A stretch of DNA of 64,000 nt from Cryptomeria japonica (Eukaryota > Streptophyta > Pinopsida > Cupressales > Cupressaceae). The DNA lies in NCBI RefSeq assembly GCF_030272615.1, contig NC_081413.1, positions 565,703,010-565,767,009 of the forward strand. Reading direction: 5' to 3'. A model generated the notes under the pieces. That model made no database searches. It was not told the origin of the DNA and was given only the letters and a program-made list of their open reading frames with translations. Shown piece by piece: positions 21,370 to 33,030 of the stretch (its first letter is position 1; the number at the start of each line of letters is the position of its first letter). The translations under genes were made by a program, and so were the position numbers.

Positions 21370-24300
21370 ATGGCTTCCTCTTCCACAACCAGGCAAAATC
21401 AAACTCAATCAGAAAATGCTTTTGATCAGATTGCACCTTGTTCTGCACCTAAATCTTCAGAGCCGTGGGACATATTCATTAACCATCGTGGACCTGATGT
21501 CAAACAAACATTAGCCGCTGACATCCATCATAAACTTCATTCCATGGGATTACATGTTTTTCTAGATCTGGAAGCGCTTGAGGCTGGCGATTCTATTCCA
21601 GCAGAGATACAACACGCCATAACTAGTGCTTCCCTTCATATTGCCATTTTTTCTCCCAACTACGCCCAATCTCCATTGTGTTTGGCCGAGCTATCTTTCA
21701 TGCTCAAAACTGGTAAAAAAATCATTCCCATTTTTTATCATATTGATCCCTCTGATCTCAGATATATTGATCAAGGAAAAGGAAAATATGCGCATGCATT
21801 CTCAGAGCATGAAAAGAAGGGCAGATACAAATCAGAAAAGCTTGATGAGTGGAAAGGGGCACTCCACAACAGTTCATTCCTCTCCGGCTACCTGGTCAGC
21901 AATAACGAGTATGTGTTATTTCCCCTATTTCTGTTCCATATAACCCTTGTTTTTCTACTCTGTCACTATAGTATTTAAGCAACAATAGTGTGTTCTGTTT
22001 TGATTTTTGTTTTTGGTTAACAATGTTTAGGGATGAGGCCACAGTTTTGAAGAATATTGTGAATTGTGCATTAAAAATCATGAAAAAAGCTCCATTATGG
22101 GTAGCCGAGCATCCACTTGGATTGGATGAGTTGGTACAAAAGTTCGAATCAGTTGCAGGAAAAGGCACAGTAAACATCAGAGGGATCGTAGGCATGGGAG
22201 GTAGTGGTAAAACCACTTTAGCCAAAGAGCTCTTCAACAGGAAGATTTCCTCCTTTGAAAGAAGCAGCTTTGTTTTCGACGTGCGAGATGCAGCATCGAG
22301 AAACAATCTGCCTGACAAGCAGAAAAAGCTTCTGTCTGACCTCGGTGTCCATCATGCTTCATTCGACCATGCAGATGAAGGCAAAGTCATTCTTGCAAAT
22401 CATTTGAGCTCTCATCGGGCACTCATCGTTCTGGATGACGTGGATCACATCGACCAGCTGAATGCTTTCTTGCCAAACAAAGACAAGCTTGGATCCCATA
22501 GCTTGGTTATTGTAACTACCCGCGAATTGGGTGTCCTTATTTCATGGGGTCTCTCCCTGTCTTGTATTTATAGAATACCAGGACTTAACAGGTTGCATGC
22601 CGAGCAGCTATTCTGCTGGCACGCTTTCTTGCAACCCTTTCCACCGGCTGAATTTGGAACCCTGGTTATAGATTTCTTAAAGGCTTGTGATGGTTTGCCT
22701 CTGTCACTGAAGGTATTGGGTGCACAGTTATATGGCAGAAAGTCTGTAGATTATTGGAAGTCCCAATTACATAAAATCTTAAGAATATTGCCTGGCGAAA
22801 TCCAACAAAGGCTAAAAGTTAGCTATGATGCACTTGATGAAGAAGAGAAGGAGATGTTCTTGGACGTAGCTTGTTTTTTCATAGGAGAAAATAAAAAAAG
22901 CAGGGCTATAGCAGTGTGGGATGGATCAGGTTGGAGTGGTCTGCATGGGTTTGAAACTCTTCTGAATAAGTGTCTTGTGGAGCTGGTCGAGCAGCAAGTG
23001 TACAGGCATCATACATGGGTTGTGGAAAAGAGAATAAGGATGCATGATCACCTGAGGGATATGGGAAGAGAGATTGCAAGTAGACACTCACCATACCGTC
23101 TCTGGTGTCCACAGCATATTGATAACCTGAAACATTCCACAGTGAGATTAATATTGGCTCCTCCATTCTGTGTTTTTATTAGAAACAAATAATTAGCTGA
23201 ATAGAGGACTGTCTTCTTATATTGCCTGTTTTTCACTTTTAATCTGCCTCTACTTTCAGTGAGTTTGATTGAAAATCTCTGCGTGTCTGATTTTTTTAAT
23301 TCAGGAAAGAGAGCCGATCCGAGGGATACAACCTGCAGATTCTTTTTTGGCGTTCAAAAAGTACACGCAGCAGTTGATGGGAAACTCAATCAGACGATCT
23401 AAGCGCCTTCGATTCTCAAATGGATTACAAATTCTTTCCGTGAGAGGAAGCGAGTTTACAGAAGAATTTGCAACATTATCAGAAGACCTTGTGATGCTTG
23501 TTTGGAAAGATTTCCCCTTGAGCCATGTTCCATCATGGCTTACATTAAAAAATCTAAGGGTTTTAGAGCTTGATGGTGCTGATAAGTTGGAAGAACTATG
23601 GCAGAACAATTCAGATGTAAGTATTTTGCTTTTGTGGTTATAGAAGATTACTTCAAAACTTTTTTATAGTTCACACTTTTAATGAATTGAATTGAATATA
23701 TTAATGGTTGCCTGCAGCCTCCTTTGCAATTGAGTGAACTTATTTTAAGGAATTGTCGAAAATTGCAATGGCTTCCAAGCTCGATAAGACGTCTTCACAA
23801 TCTGAAGAGGCGTGTCGCTGACTTTCCTGGTAGCAGTTTGACAGTGGAGTGCTGGGGCCTCCAATCACTCGAGAATTCGCGATTATACTCGCCAGTGCTA
23901 TCTTCACTACCTGATGGTTTTGACGATTTAACGAGCTTGAGGAGTATAGATCTGCGGTTTTGCGAGCGGTTGTTGCCCGCTTCTTTCAGTCAGCTCTTAC
24001 ACCTGACAGATCTAAATTTATCAAACTGTGAAATGCTGTCATCACTACCTGATGATTTTGGCAATTTAACGAACTTGAGGAGTATAGATCTGCGGTATTG
24101 CAAGCGGTTGAACATGTTGCCCGCTTCTTTCAGTCAGCTGTTACATCTGACAGATCTAAATTTATCAAACTGTGAAATGCTGTCATCACTACCTGATGAT
24201 TTTGGCAATTTAACGAGCTTGATGAGTATAGATCTGTGGTATTGCAAGCGGTTGAACATGTTGCCCGCTTCTTTCAGTCAGCTGTTACACCTGACAGATC

Positions 24301-24770
24301 TAAATTTATCACACTCTGAAATGCTGTCATCACTACCTGATGATTTTGGCAATTTAACGAGCTTGAGGAGTATAGATCTGCGGTATTGCAAGCGGTTGAA
24401 CATGTTGCCCGCTTCTTTCAGTCAGCTGTTACACCTGACAGATCTAAATTTATCACACTGTGAAATGCTGTCATCACTACCTGATGATTTTGGCAATTTA
24501 ACGAGCTTGAGGAGTATAGATCTGCGGTATTGCAAGCGGTTGAACATGTTGCCCGCTTCTTTCAGTCAGCTGTTACACCTGACAGATCTAGATTTATCAA
24601 ACTGTGAAATGCTGTCATCACTACCTGATGATTTTGGCAATTTAACGAGCTTGAGGAATATAGATCTGCAGTATTGCAAGCAGTTGAAGATGTTGCCCGA
24701 TACTTTCTATCAGCTGTTCGACCTGATCAAACAAAACAAAAGTAGTGGCCGGCGAGAAACAAAGAGTTAG
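21370..24770 (+). CDS. TIR-NBS-LRR (TNL) immune receptor, four exons, 1004 aa
   Basis: Exons are 21370-21908, 22031-23141, 23305-23616 and 23718-24770. All introns are GT-AG and phases join, giving 1005 codons with no internal stop. The TIR domain (about residues 32-178) has DIFINHRGPDV and CLAELSF, whose Glu (about 107) matches the catalytic NADase glutamate of plant TIRs. The NB-ARC has the P-loop GMGGSGKTTLA (about 234-244), kinase-2 LIVLDDVD, VIVTTRE, GLPLSLKVLG, MFLDVACFF and MHD (RMHDHL, about 517). The LRR part (exon 4) is mostly five near-identical 48-residue units of two LRRs each and ends soon after with a short basic tail and no post-LRR domain. Intron one separates TIR from NB-ARC, as is usual for TNL genes. 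Predicted role: cytoplasmic or nuclear sensor of pathogen effectors, acting through TIR NADase signalling via EDS1. It is the only intact cellular gene here. Confidence 0.93.
23973..24692 (+). repeat. Five tandem 144-bp LRR repeats in the TNL gene
   Basis: Units beginning TTGCCCGCTTCTTTCAGTCA start at 23973, 24117, 24261, 24405 and 24549, exactly 144 bp apart. A diverged sixth begins at 24693. They differ at only a few bases (for example Asn/Ser or Asn/His changes at LRR surface positions), so they were expanded recently by unequal exchange or are being homogenised. Confidence 0.97.
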
Positions 24771-27700
24771 GGAGGCCTTTCACCAATTACTGGAACTTAT
24801 GGAATAATTGGCAGGTGCACAAATGTATTGTGAGTTACATATCTTAAAGTTTGGTGGACAGTTATCTAAGAATTTTTTAAAACAACAGCTGCAGATATAA
24901 TAATTGTTTTACATTCATAAAATTAAATTTTCTTTATTCAATATAATTATTAAATATGTATAGGGTAAATGTTTTCATTCTTATGTAAAAAGATAAAATG
25001 TTAGAGATTTAATATATTAATAGTAATTCTTTTGTTAGTCATTCTTTATTTTTTATATTTGATTGAGTGTTAATGATTTAGATTATTTTTTCATTTTCTA
25101 TAATTTTATCAAATCTAGTAAGAAAGTCTATAGTACAATATGAGTTTATACAAATTTTAATTTTGATTTAATATTTTTGTGTTTGACAAATAAAAAGATC
25201 AATAGTAATATTTTTCTTCCAACTATATATGATTATCATATGTACATACAAAATATTTCTTTTATATATGATTATTAGTCCCTTGCTAATGTTTTGGCTT
25301 ACTTTATTTTTTTAAAAACATGATTTTTTTTCTAAGGTCTGTCACACATTGATTTTTAAAATAGATTTTCTTTTCAAATTTTCTTGATTTTTTGATAAAA
25401 AATGTGAAGAAATGATCATCTAGCCATAGGAAATGAGAAGAGATTTTTTTTTTAGACATTGTTTAATGTTTTGTATAAAATATATTGATAGTGTATAGTT
25501 CTTTGACATATATTTTTTAATACTTTAATGTTTGTGTTATTTATGGGTAGATACAATTTTTTAATTTTACATTTAAGAGTACAAACGTAGTAATTTCATG
25601 TCAAATCTCATTTTCTACATTCAGCTCCTGTACATTACTGTCCTTGTGAAATTTTCACACTTAGCCGTTGTGAGACATCCCGTTGCCTCCCTTCGTTCTC
25701 CTCCTCACACTTTGCCATTGAAACTTGTGAAAGAGATGAGGACCAACACGACCATCACCACCCAAAAAGTGCCTCAAGTCTATATAGAGGGCAATCCATG
25801 TGAGTATTTATCTTGTGTTTTTCCCATCCCTTATATTTTCTCTTGTGTTTCATGCCTTGGGAGGGAAAGTTAGAGTAGAGAACATCAAAACATTTATTAA
25901 TTCCCAGTAAAAAATGTACTCTTTCTATTTTCTTTTGTTCTCAAGATTTCTTGAGGGATTGAATTCCCAAGTTTATTAGCTGTTTAAACTTTAAAGTAAT
26001 TAGAATTTATTAGCCAATATTATTTTTTCACTTCTTTTATTCCACATTATATCTTCACAAATCTTACAACTGTAAAAATCATATGAAATCTGCATATCTC
26101 ATTCAATTTGATTCTTAAAATGAAAATTGGGAACTCCTGCAGAGAAATAGTTAACAACACTAGTTTTTTCTTTTTAAAGTCTCACATATACTTTTGTATT
26201 CCACTTCAAATCTTCACAAATCTTACAATTGTGAAAAATCTTATGAAATTTACCAATCCAATTTGATTTGATTCTAAAAAGATATCTATAAATTCTTGTA
26301 AAATCTACCTGTAGCGAGCAAGAATATTTGCATTCATCAGTGCTAAAGCCCTTGAAGTTGATGAGCACCAAGACCTTGAATGATACAAAATTCTCCTAAG
26401 AAAAACTACTTACAATGGCATATTCTAAAAGTAAAGTAACAGATTCCAACATAAAGAACTGTGAGAAACCATTAAGGCAAATGAGCTGAAACAAAAAGCA
26501 TGAAATTACCTTTTGTAGAATTGCCCTCTATAGTGGCACCTTTGTAGTGGCACCATCAAGAGGCCTACAAAAGTATAAATTTTTTTAGAAATAAAATCAC
26601 AGAAATCTTTTGTATCTAAGGCATGAATGTGATAAATATTGTGGAGTTTACCCTTGATAAAGAGATCCACAAGTTCTATACTTAATCAGTAAACAATGAT
26701 GTGTAAAGGTTAAAATTGACCTTAGAAAACTTAATCTATACTCCATCTATGCAAATAAAGATTAAGCAGTATCTTCTCTAATCTTCTGCATCTTGAGAGC
26801 AAATCTTGTACTGACCAAGCTCAATTGGAGTAAATGACGAAAGCTTAATGTTTTGTGCTATAAAGAATGGCCACGAGACCAGTTTCAACATGCAGATCTT
26901 GAGAGGATTACACCAGATTCGCAAGCTAAACTCACAGTTACAATAAATGATTTCATACAGTAAGTCACAATTGATAAGCAAAATAGCTAGGCATGTAGGG
27001 CCAGATAACAAGGTATATATTCATTTATTTTTTTTGGATTCTATTGCGTATGCAAGTTTTTATCATCAACATTTCCAATCACATTCTATGATTCATCATT
27101 AGAAATTATTTTTATTTAAGGACAATATTGTGATAAGAGAGCGAGATTGCATGAAATGGGAGAGGTGCATAAACAAAATGAATGCTTATCTCATGTTGCA
27201 ATCACCGCTACCACCACCATTTCTATTTCCCCACATTGAAGTTGAGTCTAGAATTCTTGAAAAAATAACTTTTTTTTCTATTGGATCATGAATACTATGG
27301 TAGAGGAGTCTGTTGTCTGTAATTCTTGAATGTTGTTCCAGTTCTCCACAGCTTTTGTCTTGTTGTATGTACTCTATATATAATCATTTTATTTTTATTT
27401 TATTCACTTAATAATATAATCCATTCATATTTTTGCTTAACAAACAAAATCGTCTAATACTATTTTTTTTTATAAAATCTTCCAAATCCCCTTTCTTCTA
27501 CAATATCAAACTAAGTCTTCCAAATCTGGCATAATTTTTTGTTTAACGGTCTCTATCCATGGGTAGTTTAAAGCTAATATTTTCTCAATCACACAATTAT
27601 CTTTGGAGAATTTTGGTGACAAAGATCTCTAGCGTGAAGACAATCTAGCATTTAGGGAGATAAATATTGGGTTAATAATTTGTTTTCAAGTTGTATTTTA

Positions 27701-27867
27701 AGAATCATATTCAAGTAAAAGAGGAAAAATTATTTTATGATAAATTAAATTATTTATGTAAAAATTTAGAGTTAATTACTTTTCCAAACAACAAATTAAT
27801 GATTATTTGTATCGATGATAACAAAGTATTTCATTTAATATAACTTAATATCAAAACAAGTGGAGAT
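24771..27867. other. Gene-free A+T-rich DNA after the TNL gene
   Basis: No supported gene. A slightly more G+C-rich piece at 25660-25830 has an open frame followed by a possible donor (ATGTGAGTAT) but no family resemblance. An imperfect duplication of about 110 bases (TCTTCACAAATCTTACAA) is present near 26040 and 26200. Confidence 0.55.
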
Positions 27868-29158
27868 GGTGGAGGGTGTTCGAAATTTGACTTTTTAGCA
27901 GGTAGAAAATTATAGTGAAGGCGGAAATGGCGGAGGGAGCATGGGGAACGTCTTGGGGGAAGAGGATGAGGACGAAAAGGCTAATGGGGGTGGCAGGGAT
28001 TCTTGGGATGGTGGTACTCTGTGCATTCCAACATGCCATAATGATGCCGTGTCTGATAATTTTGACAACTCACATGGTTTTGAGTCTCCCAGTGATCCTG
28101 CTAGACGTTGAAATTCATCTTCTTCTGTGTCTGGCTCCAAGAAGAAATGTGCACCATTATTTGGTTAGTGCCTGAAAGGTAAGTTGATTTCCCCTATTTC
28201 TCATAGTGTTGGCCCCATTTCTAGTATTTTCTCTATATCCATTCTAGATTGCATTGTGGATAAAAATCTGGCCAATATGGATTCTGTTTTGGTGGGCAAA
28301 TTTGTGGGGTCACGACCCAATATTAAATATGTTAGGTCATGGGTTTCTCGTAAATGGGGAGGAAAAGGCTAGACTGAGGTTACTACAATGGCAAACGGTT
28401 TTTTCTTCGTTTCCTTTACCTATGATGAGGATCTAAAATCAATGTTAGCTGGAGGATCATGGCTGCTAGGGCAATCCTCCTTGGCTCTAAAGAAATGGGA
28501 AGCCAGTTTCAACCCAAAGGATTGGTAATGCACTGAATCCCCTATTTGGCTTTGGTTGTCGGGTCTGTATTTGAAATATTGGGATGACGAAATCTTTAGT
28601 GGGTTGGGTGCTTGTTTTGGTGAGTTGCTCTCAGTGGACCCATTGATTGTAGCTAAAAAGAAGATTGGTATATGCTCGTATATGTGTGAATATTAAGAAA
28701 TCGTCAGACCTCCCCCAGGAAATCACTTTTAACTCAAAACTTGAAAAATGGATTCAAAAGGTGGAATATGAATCAATTCCTTTTGCATGTTTTCATTGTA
28801 AGAAGGTTGGTCATTGGGCTAGAGACTGCCCTGCCAAGAATCAGTCTAAGAAAGTTTGGAGGAAAAAATCTTCTGAGTCAGTTACAATTATGGATTTTCC
28901 TTGTAGGCTTCAGTGTTTTCACAGGCTCCTGAAACAGTGGCTCTAGATCTTAACACTCAGGATTGTCAGATGGTGAAGGGGGAAGTTATGGGGAGTGATT
29001 TGAAGGAGGCTCATTCTGGGTCTCCACCTCTAAAATGCCCTATTCAGGGTGAGATCCCCCTTCCATTGGAGGAAAATAAAGTGACTTTGGATGTCTCCCT
29101 TACAATTGTAGTTGCCCAAACCAATTTGAACTTGATTGTGGATATGGGTTCTTCCTAG
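27868..29158 (+). pseudogene. LINE ORF1 (DUF4283 and CCHC zinc knuckle), broken
   Basis: The frame begins near ATGGTGGAGGGTG (27868). It carries an acidic N-terminal part, then a DUF4283-like body (VGKFVGSRPN near 28290, NGFFFVSFTYDEDL near 28395, WLWLSGLYLKYW near 28540) and a zinc knuckle CFHCKKVGHWARDC at 28788-28829. Stops near 27900, 28114, 28170, 28369 and 28526 are mostly one transition away from Gln, Arg or Trp codons. A frameshift near 28665 moves the knuckle to the next frame. ORF1 proteins bind the LINE RNA. Confidence 0.8.
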
Positions 29159-29846
29159 GAAAAGTTGGGTCAACTAAATTCTTCTTCCTCTGAAACCTCT
29201 TGTCCAAATTCCCATCGAATATTGGCCCAGAGACTGAGGACACTAATCCTTTTATCAAAGCTAGATCTAAGAATTGATGTCACAGTTCTCCTCCCTCAAA
29301 TGCTTGGGTAGCGTCGGGATCTATGGGTCTTAAAACTAGGAACAAGTATAGAACATATTGTGGCTCAAACTCAAGAGGGGTTGGAAGACCCGGGGACCTC
29401 TTTAGTAGAGACAGGCATAGCAAGTCAGATATTGTTGATGGCTCACAATGAACTCTTAAGGACATGTGGATTGGATCCCTTGATCGTTTTAAATGAAGAT
29501 CATTTCATAGAACATAAGGGGGTTGAATCACCCCCATAAACATGATCTCCTGTCAAATATGATTTGAGATCATAGACTAAGAATATGCCTTATGCAAGAG
29601 ACTAAAATGCTTTATGAATTTTTTTAAAAGATGAAGTTGACTATTTTTAAGGATTGTGGTGTTCATTGTGTTGATGTGGATGGTGCCTTTGGAAGAATTT
29701 CTACTTTTTGGAATCCAAGACTTGTTCAAGGTTCAGAAATTATCTCTAGTCCTAATCACATTGCTATCAGAATCACTAATCTTCTGGAAGGGTCTTCTTG
29801 TATCATTTTCAATATCTATGCTCCTAATAGTAGGAGTGGTAGGAAG

Positions 29847-31039
29847 TGTAAAGCGAAAAATCGCGAGCGAACCCTAAGTGTTCCCCCCCACCACTCCGAG
29901 GAGAGGGGAAGGAGGTCACTAAGGTTGACGGTTTTCACTTAGGGGAGACTTTACATTCAAAAGAGGGGTTGAAACCCACAAGATCCAATCCCACACAATG
30001 CAAGATTGGATTCTAAATGAGTTTCAAGGGTTAAGACAGCAAGGCTACCCTCTTTTGTAAAGAATGTAGATAGAAGGATTGAGCTAGGAATGCATGAAAA
30101 GTGAGAAAGATTCACTTATAAACAGAGATAGGAATACGGGATTAAGCTGCGGACCTGGAATTAGCAGTAAAATGTCGAGACGACGCTGTCCTGCAAATTT
30201 GAGCAAAAGTTGACGGGACGATGGCGCCCGATGTGCACACGGTCCTCCGAAAAATCCGCGAAACAAAGGGGGATCTATTCGTCTCTGCACAAGGATTCCA
30301 GATCTTCAATTACAGCCACATACCTGCAACCTACACACAGAAAAGCGAGGACGATTGGGGGGTTAGGGATTAGGGGTTTGCCCTTAGGTCAAACCCCGGT
30401 TTTGGAATTAACCAAGAAATGAGAATGTTGTAAATGTAAATGATTGTAATGTAAACAAGTACTTGATACCTTGTTGTAAGAATGTTTGTATTCTTACATG
30501 CGAAGGTATAAATGTTGTTGTATGTTGTATGTTGTATGTGATCTCCTCTTCAATGGTTGAATCCTTGTCTTGAATGCAACACCTAGCCTTGAATGGAGAC
30601 TTAGAATGATCAATTGCTTGAAGGAATGCTTGAATGTTTGAATGCTTGAATGTTTGAGTATCGCTTCTGCCTTTTTTTTTCCATCTTCCAAAATGGGAGA
30701 GGAAATGTAGTTTATATACTTGTCAATTAGGGTTAAAAGACTGATTTTTCCAACCTTAGGCCAACCAGGAAAGATTATTTTCCAATTTGCAAACATAAAG
30801 ACCCGAGACCCAAAAGAGACCGGGCCCAAAAATAGGGCCAGGGACCAGGGCGCTGGGTGCCATGGTCCCACCTCCAGGGACAACAGGGTGCAAGGAGGAT
30901 CAGGCCAGGGTGCTGAAAAATGCAGTTTTTGATGTCATGAACAAGTTTCGGGGTCTCCATTCAGGTTCGGTGTTGCGTCGCCATCGTGAAGACCCAAATG
31001 CGGTTGAAATTGCAAGTGTCGCAATTTTAGGACGCTACA
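29847..31039 (-). mobile_element. Solo LTR, 1193 bp, nested in the LINE endonuclease
   Basis: The inserted block begins TGTAAAGCG and ends CGCTACA and is flanked on both sides by GGAAG (29842-29846 and 31040-31044). Removing it joins the endonuclease in frame. TG..CA ends and a 5-bp duplication are the mark of an LTR retrotransposon, and no internal genes are present, so it is a solo LTR. The only good TATA box is on the minus strand, which suggests minus orientation. Its CGCTACA end is shared with the LTR at 35385-37279. Confidence 0.88.
30711..30718 (-). promoter_or_regulatory. Probable TATA box of the solo LTR
   Basis: The minus strand reads AGTATATAAACTAC, about 325 bases into the LTR counted from its minus-strand start. 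Confidence 0.45.
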
Positions 31040-31364
31040 GGAAGATTTTGTGGAATTCACTGGTAAGCTCTAGAATTCTTTTTATTAATGAGAAGTGAAT
31101 CTCGATGGGGGATTTTAATTGTCCTATTTCAAATATGTCATGGGGCTACTGGATTTGGAGTTGAATGTGTCTAATTTTACGTCATCTAATAGGCAGATTG
31201 GGACAAATCTTATTCAAGTCAAACTTGACAGGGATCTTATATCCCCTGATTGGCTGCTGGATTTTTCCTGTAATTTCCTCTTTATGTAGGATTGGATTTG
31301 ACCATTTTCCAATTGTTTTGAGCATTTTTTCCCTTACTAGGAGAAAAGTCTTTCGCGTTCATAT

Positions 31365-33030
31365 TTGAAAAAATGTGGACTCATAATCTTGATTTTGTGG
31401 GAAAGATTGTGGAGTGGTGGGATATTGTATAAAGTGACCAAGAAATTGGCTAATGTTAAAACTAATGTCCAAAGATGGAATAAGTCCTCCTTTGGCAATA
31501 TTTTCCAAATGAAAGATTCTTTGAAAAGGTATTTAGATGATATTCAATCTCAAATTAAATCCCAAGGTTGCTACCCCATTATAATGAGCACAAAAGTTGA
31601 GCTCCTATCCAAATTACATGATATTATTTCTAAAGAAGAGGAGTTTTGGAAACAAAGATCCAGAGCCATCTGGTTGAAAAATGGGGATAAGAATACTAAA
31701 TTTTTCCATATGATGACTCTTAAGCATGGAGCTTCTAATAGAATAAAGAAGATCTTTGTCAATAACCATTGGATTGACAAGAAAGAGGATATGAGCTTCG
31801 AAGTTGTTTGCTACTTTTCTGACCTTTTATCAGTCGATACTCTGGTTGACTTGGCTTCTTAGGAGGAAATTCTCAATGAATTCTAGGCATCTATTTCTCC
31901 ATATATGAATTATGAGCTAACCAAAATCCCTTCTGCTGATGAGGCCAGGCAAACGATTTTTTCTTTTGAAGGAAATAAAGTTTCGGGGCCTGATGGTTTT
32001 CTTATGTTCTTCTTCCATCTTTTTTGGTCTACTGTGGAGGAGGATGTTGTGTATGCTACTCAGGAGTTATTTGGACCCAGACCCCTTCTTAAAGAGCTTA
32101 ATGCCATTTTCATTTTGTTGATTCCTAAGAAAGTTGATCCCAATCATTTCCAGGATTTTAGGCTTGTCAGTTTATGTAACTCTATTTATAAAATTTTCTC
32201 TAAAATTTTGGTTATTAGGTTGAAGAAATTTCTCCCCTGCTTGATTTCTAAGAAACAAAATGGGTTTTTTCTAGGGTGTCAAATTTTGGATTCCATCATT
32301 TTGGCTCATGAAAACATCCATTCCCTTTCGGTGAATAGGAAACCTGGCTTTTTCTTAAACTTGACTTGTTAAAGGCTTATGATATGGAAGAATGGAGTTT
32401 TATGATCAAGATGCTTCATGTTTTTGATTTTGGTGATCGCTTCATTCAATTGATCAATCAGTGCATCTCAACTCCAAAGTTTTTGGTGATGATTAATGGA
32501 TCTCCTTTTGGTTTTTTCTCGGCTTCCAGGGGTCTTAGATAGGGGGATCCCATCTCTCCATTCTTGTTTATTATTATTGGAGAAGCTCTTAGCAAGATTA
32601 TCCTAAGGGAAGTCAGGGCTGGTAGACTTAAGGGTCTTAGACCGTCTTCAAGCCTCCAAATTTATTCCCATCAACAATTTGTGGATGATACGTTACTGAT
32701 GGGGGAAAGCTCTGTCTCTGAGGCTAAATCGTTGAAGCAACTTCTTTCTCTTTATGAAAAAGGTTTGGGTCAGAGGATTACTCTCCCTGAAAGTTCCATC
32801 TTCTTCTTGAACACCCCTATTCATAGACAAATTAAGATTGTAAAGGTCCTGGAGTGTAAAATGGCCTCTTTCCTTGATTCCTATTTAGGACTCCCTCTCT
32901 GCCAAGGTCCGACTTTAGATGCTTTCTGGTCTAATTTGATTGATAAGTTCCATAACAAACTTGTGGGCTGGAAGGGCGCTTTGCTGAGCCAAGCAGGTAA
33001 GCTTCAACTGATTAAAGATTCATTGTAGAA
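31365..33030 (+). pseudogene. LINE ORF2 reverse transcriptase (broken)
   Basis: Motifs in order: [15 protein letters not shown] (near 31670), KVSGPDGF (near 31980), LIPKK and DFRLVSLCNSIYKI (near 32120-32190), QGDPISP with its Gln codon now TAG (near 32540), the catalytic QFVDDTLLMG at 32675-32701 and GLPLCQGP (near 32890). The usual F/YADD box is FVDD, with both Asp present. Stops at 31860, 31884 and about 32370 and a frameshift near 32370 break the frame. Confidence 0.88.

Larger units (their letters stand above)
29560..31160 (+). pseudogene. LINE ORF2 endonuclease (split by the solo LTR)
   Basis: An exonuclease-endonuclease-phosphatase fold. The catalytic motif LMQETKM lies near 29590-29615, then GAFGRISTFWNP (near 29680) and NIYAPNSRSGRK (to 29846). 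The reading resumes exactly after the inserted LTR at 31045 with ILWNSL and reaches the MGDFN motif near 31106. A stop sits just before MGDFN. This enzyme nicks target DNA for priming. Confidence 0.82.

Noticed and set aside
25598-25873. 91-codon plus ORF with a possible splice donor
   Set aside because: Could be a stray exon but has no family resemblance and no neighbouring exon that I could join.
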